From: an uncultured Acidobacteriota bacterium
GTDB lineage: Bacteria > Acidobacteriota > Terriglobia > Bryobacterales > Bryobacteraceae
NCBI GenBank assembly: GCA_902826685.1
Contig: CADEFT010000006.1
Coordinates: forward strand, 158,972-222,971
Direction of reading: 5' to 3'
Length of the DNA: 64,000 bases
Positions 63,320 to 64,000 of this stretch are shown piece by piece. The notes under the pieces were generated by a model. That model had not been told where the DNA came from. It searched no databases and saw nothing but the letters and a program-made list of their open reading frames with translations. Each line of letters starts with the position of its first letter. The stretch's first letter is position 1. The position numbers and the translations under genes are program-made.

Positions 63320-64000
63320 GCCCCCGCTCCCAAAGCCTTCACATGCGCCTCCACCGCCGCCGCCAGTCCCGCCAGGTTGTACCCGCCCTCGAGCACCGAG
63401 ACCAGCCGCCCCGCGGCCGACGTGTTGGCGATGTCCAGGCAAACCTTCGTCAGTTCCGCGAAGTCGTCGTCGGTCAGTTGAAACCGCCCCAGCGGATCGC
63501 CGGCCCGCGAATCGAACCCGGCCGAGAGAATCACCAGTCCCGGACGGAACGCCTTGGCCGCCGGCACCAGCTTCTTCTCGAAAGCGCCCAGCACTTCGTC
63601 GCGACCCGCTCCCGCCGCCAGCGGGCTGTTCAAGATTTTGCCTTTTCCCTTGCCCTCGCCCGTCTCATCGGCGTGGCCGGTTCCGGGATACCACGGCGAC
63701 TGGTGCGTGCTGAAAAACAACACGCTGCCATCGGAATAGAAAATGTCCTGCGTGCCGTTGCCGTGATGGACGTCCCAATCGACGATCAGTACTCGATCCA
63801 CTCCGTGGCGCTTCTGGGCATACCGCGCCGCCACGGCGGCATTGTTGAACACACAAAAACCCATGCCGCGATCGGGTGTGGCGTGATGGCCCGGAGGGCG
63901 CACCGCGCAGAACGCGTTCTCGCCTTTGGCCGCCATCACCGCATCCACGGCATTCATCGCGCCGCCCGCCGCCCGCAGCGCGACGTCGAGCGATCGCGGA
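63316..64000 (-). CDS. HDAC-family deacetylase, C-terminal part (cut by window edge)
   Basis: The open frame runs to the edge of the window, giving 228 residues of a class II histone-deacetylase/acetylpolyamine-amidohydrolase type enzyme without its N-terminus. Catalytic blocks are intact: RPPGHHATPDRGMGFCVFN with the tandem His, VDWDVHHGNGTQDIFY with Asp and His ligands, SAGFDSRAGDPLG with the third Asp, and VLEGGYNL at the end. It removes acetyl groups from amines. Its stop overlaps the BNR gene's start. The cut is from the window, not evidence of a pseudogene. Confidence 0.93.
   Translation of the reverse strand, partial: PRSLDVALRAAGGAMNAVDAVMAAKGENAFCAVRPPGHHATPDRGMGFCVFNNAAVAARYAQKRHGVDRVLIVDWDVHHGNGTQDIFYSDGSVLFFSTHQSPWYPGTGHADETGEGKGKGKILNSPLAAGAGRDEVLGAFEKKLVPAAKAFRPGLVILSAGFDSRAGDPLGRFQLTDDDFAELTKVCLDIANTSAAGRLVSVLEGGYNLAGLAAAVEAHVKALGAGA

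Noticed and set aside
63316..64000. Truncated deacetylase as a pseudogene
   Set aside because: The frame is open to the window edge and all visible catalytic motifs are intact, so the missing N-terminus is a window effect.

Overview
The window reads as a chromosomal segment of an Acidobacteriota bacterium, most probably a Solibacter/Bryobacter-like lineage. The reasons are GC-rich coding DNA with dense genes, two Oar-type TonB-dependent receptors with an N-terminal carboxypeptidase-regulatory domain, two VWFA-related secreted proteins, many secreted conserved proteins ending the signal peptide in A-Q, Tat-exported oxidoreductases, a PEP-CTERM protein and a sialidase-like BNR protein. The assignment is inference from gene content; no 16S rRNA gene is present. 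No stretch longer than about 150 bases lacks a gene, and I saw no insertion sequence, phage, CRISPR array or plasmid function.

Layout. 1-1356 (minus): the start of a secreted protein cut by the window edge and a membrane protein with a degenerate JAMM domain. 1491-4667 (plus): a molybdenum cofactor operon (moeA, moaC, mogA) translationally coupled to a VWFA protein. 4664-14918 (minus): MBL-fold hydrolase, PIG-L deacetylase, Oar receptor, RNase J, GlcD-like oxidase, aldo/keto reductase and an SMP-30 lactonase. 14966-20023 (plus): ispG, an overlapping hypothetical gene and a second Oar receptor. 20031-24329: an SDR, tRNA-Val(GAC), a tiny PEP-CTERM protein, an AlkZ-like winged-helix protein, a secreted Lys/Ala-rich protein with a Cys/His knuckle, and a PHP phosphoesterase with a secreted partner. 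24365-27756 (plus): ATP-dependent PEP carboxykinase and an ABC exporter.

27753-38682 (minus) is a run of nine closely spaced genes: DHDPS-like aldolase, Tat-exported Gfo/Idh/MocA oxidoreductase, DsbD, a secreted protein, a formyltransferase, a large protein ending in a MIP18/DUF59 domain, an FkbM methyltransferase, a SCO protein with a CusF-like copper domain, and a TPR protein. 38731-45493 (minus) encodes three exported proteins, including a 1732-residue protein with 16 Ig-like repeats. 45651-46790 is a plus-strand TPR protein. 46783-53425 (minus) is a five-gene operon: ornithine cyclodeaminase-like LOR/SDH protein, queF, a coiled-coil methyltransferase, a GH63 glucosidase and argA. 53575-59015 holds a coiled-coil membrane protein, an RND-type adaptor coupled to a VWFA protein, and an HD-GYP/GAF/GGDEF cyclic-di-GMP protein. 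59022-64000 (minus) is an operon of HDAC-family deacetylase (cut by the edge), BNR sialidase-like protein, alpha/beta-hydrolase esterase and alkaline-phosphatase-superfamily phosphodiesterase.

The most unusual items are the MIP18 domain attached to a large beta-rich region and lacking its key cysteine, the three-domain higher-order repeat inside the giant Ig-like gene, a PEP-CTERM protein with almost no mature domain, a JAMM domain missing its first metal histidine, and the near-absence of space at all seven convergent gene junctions.
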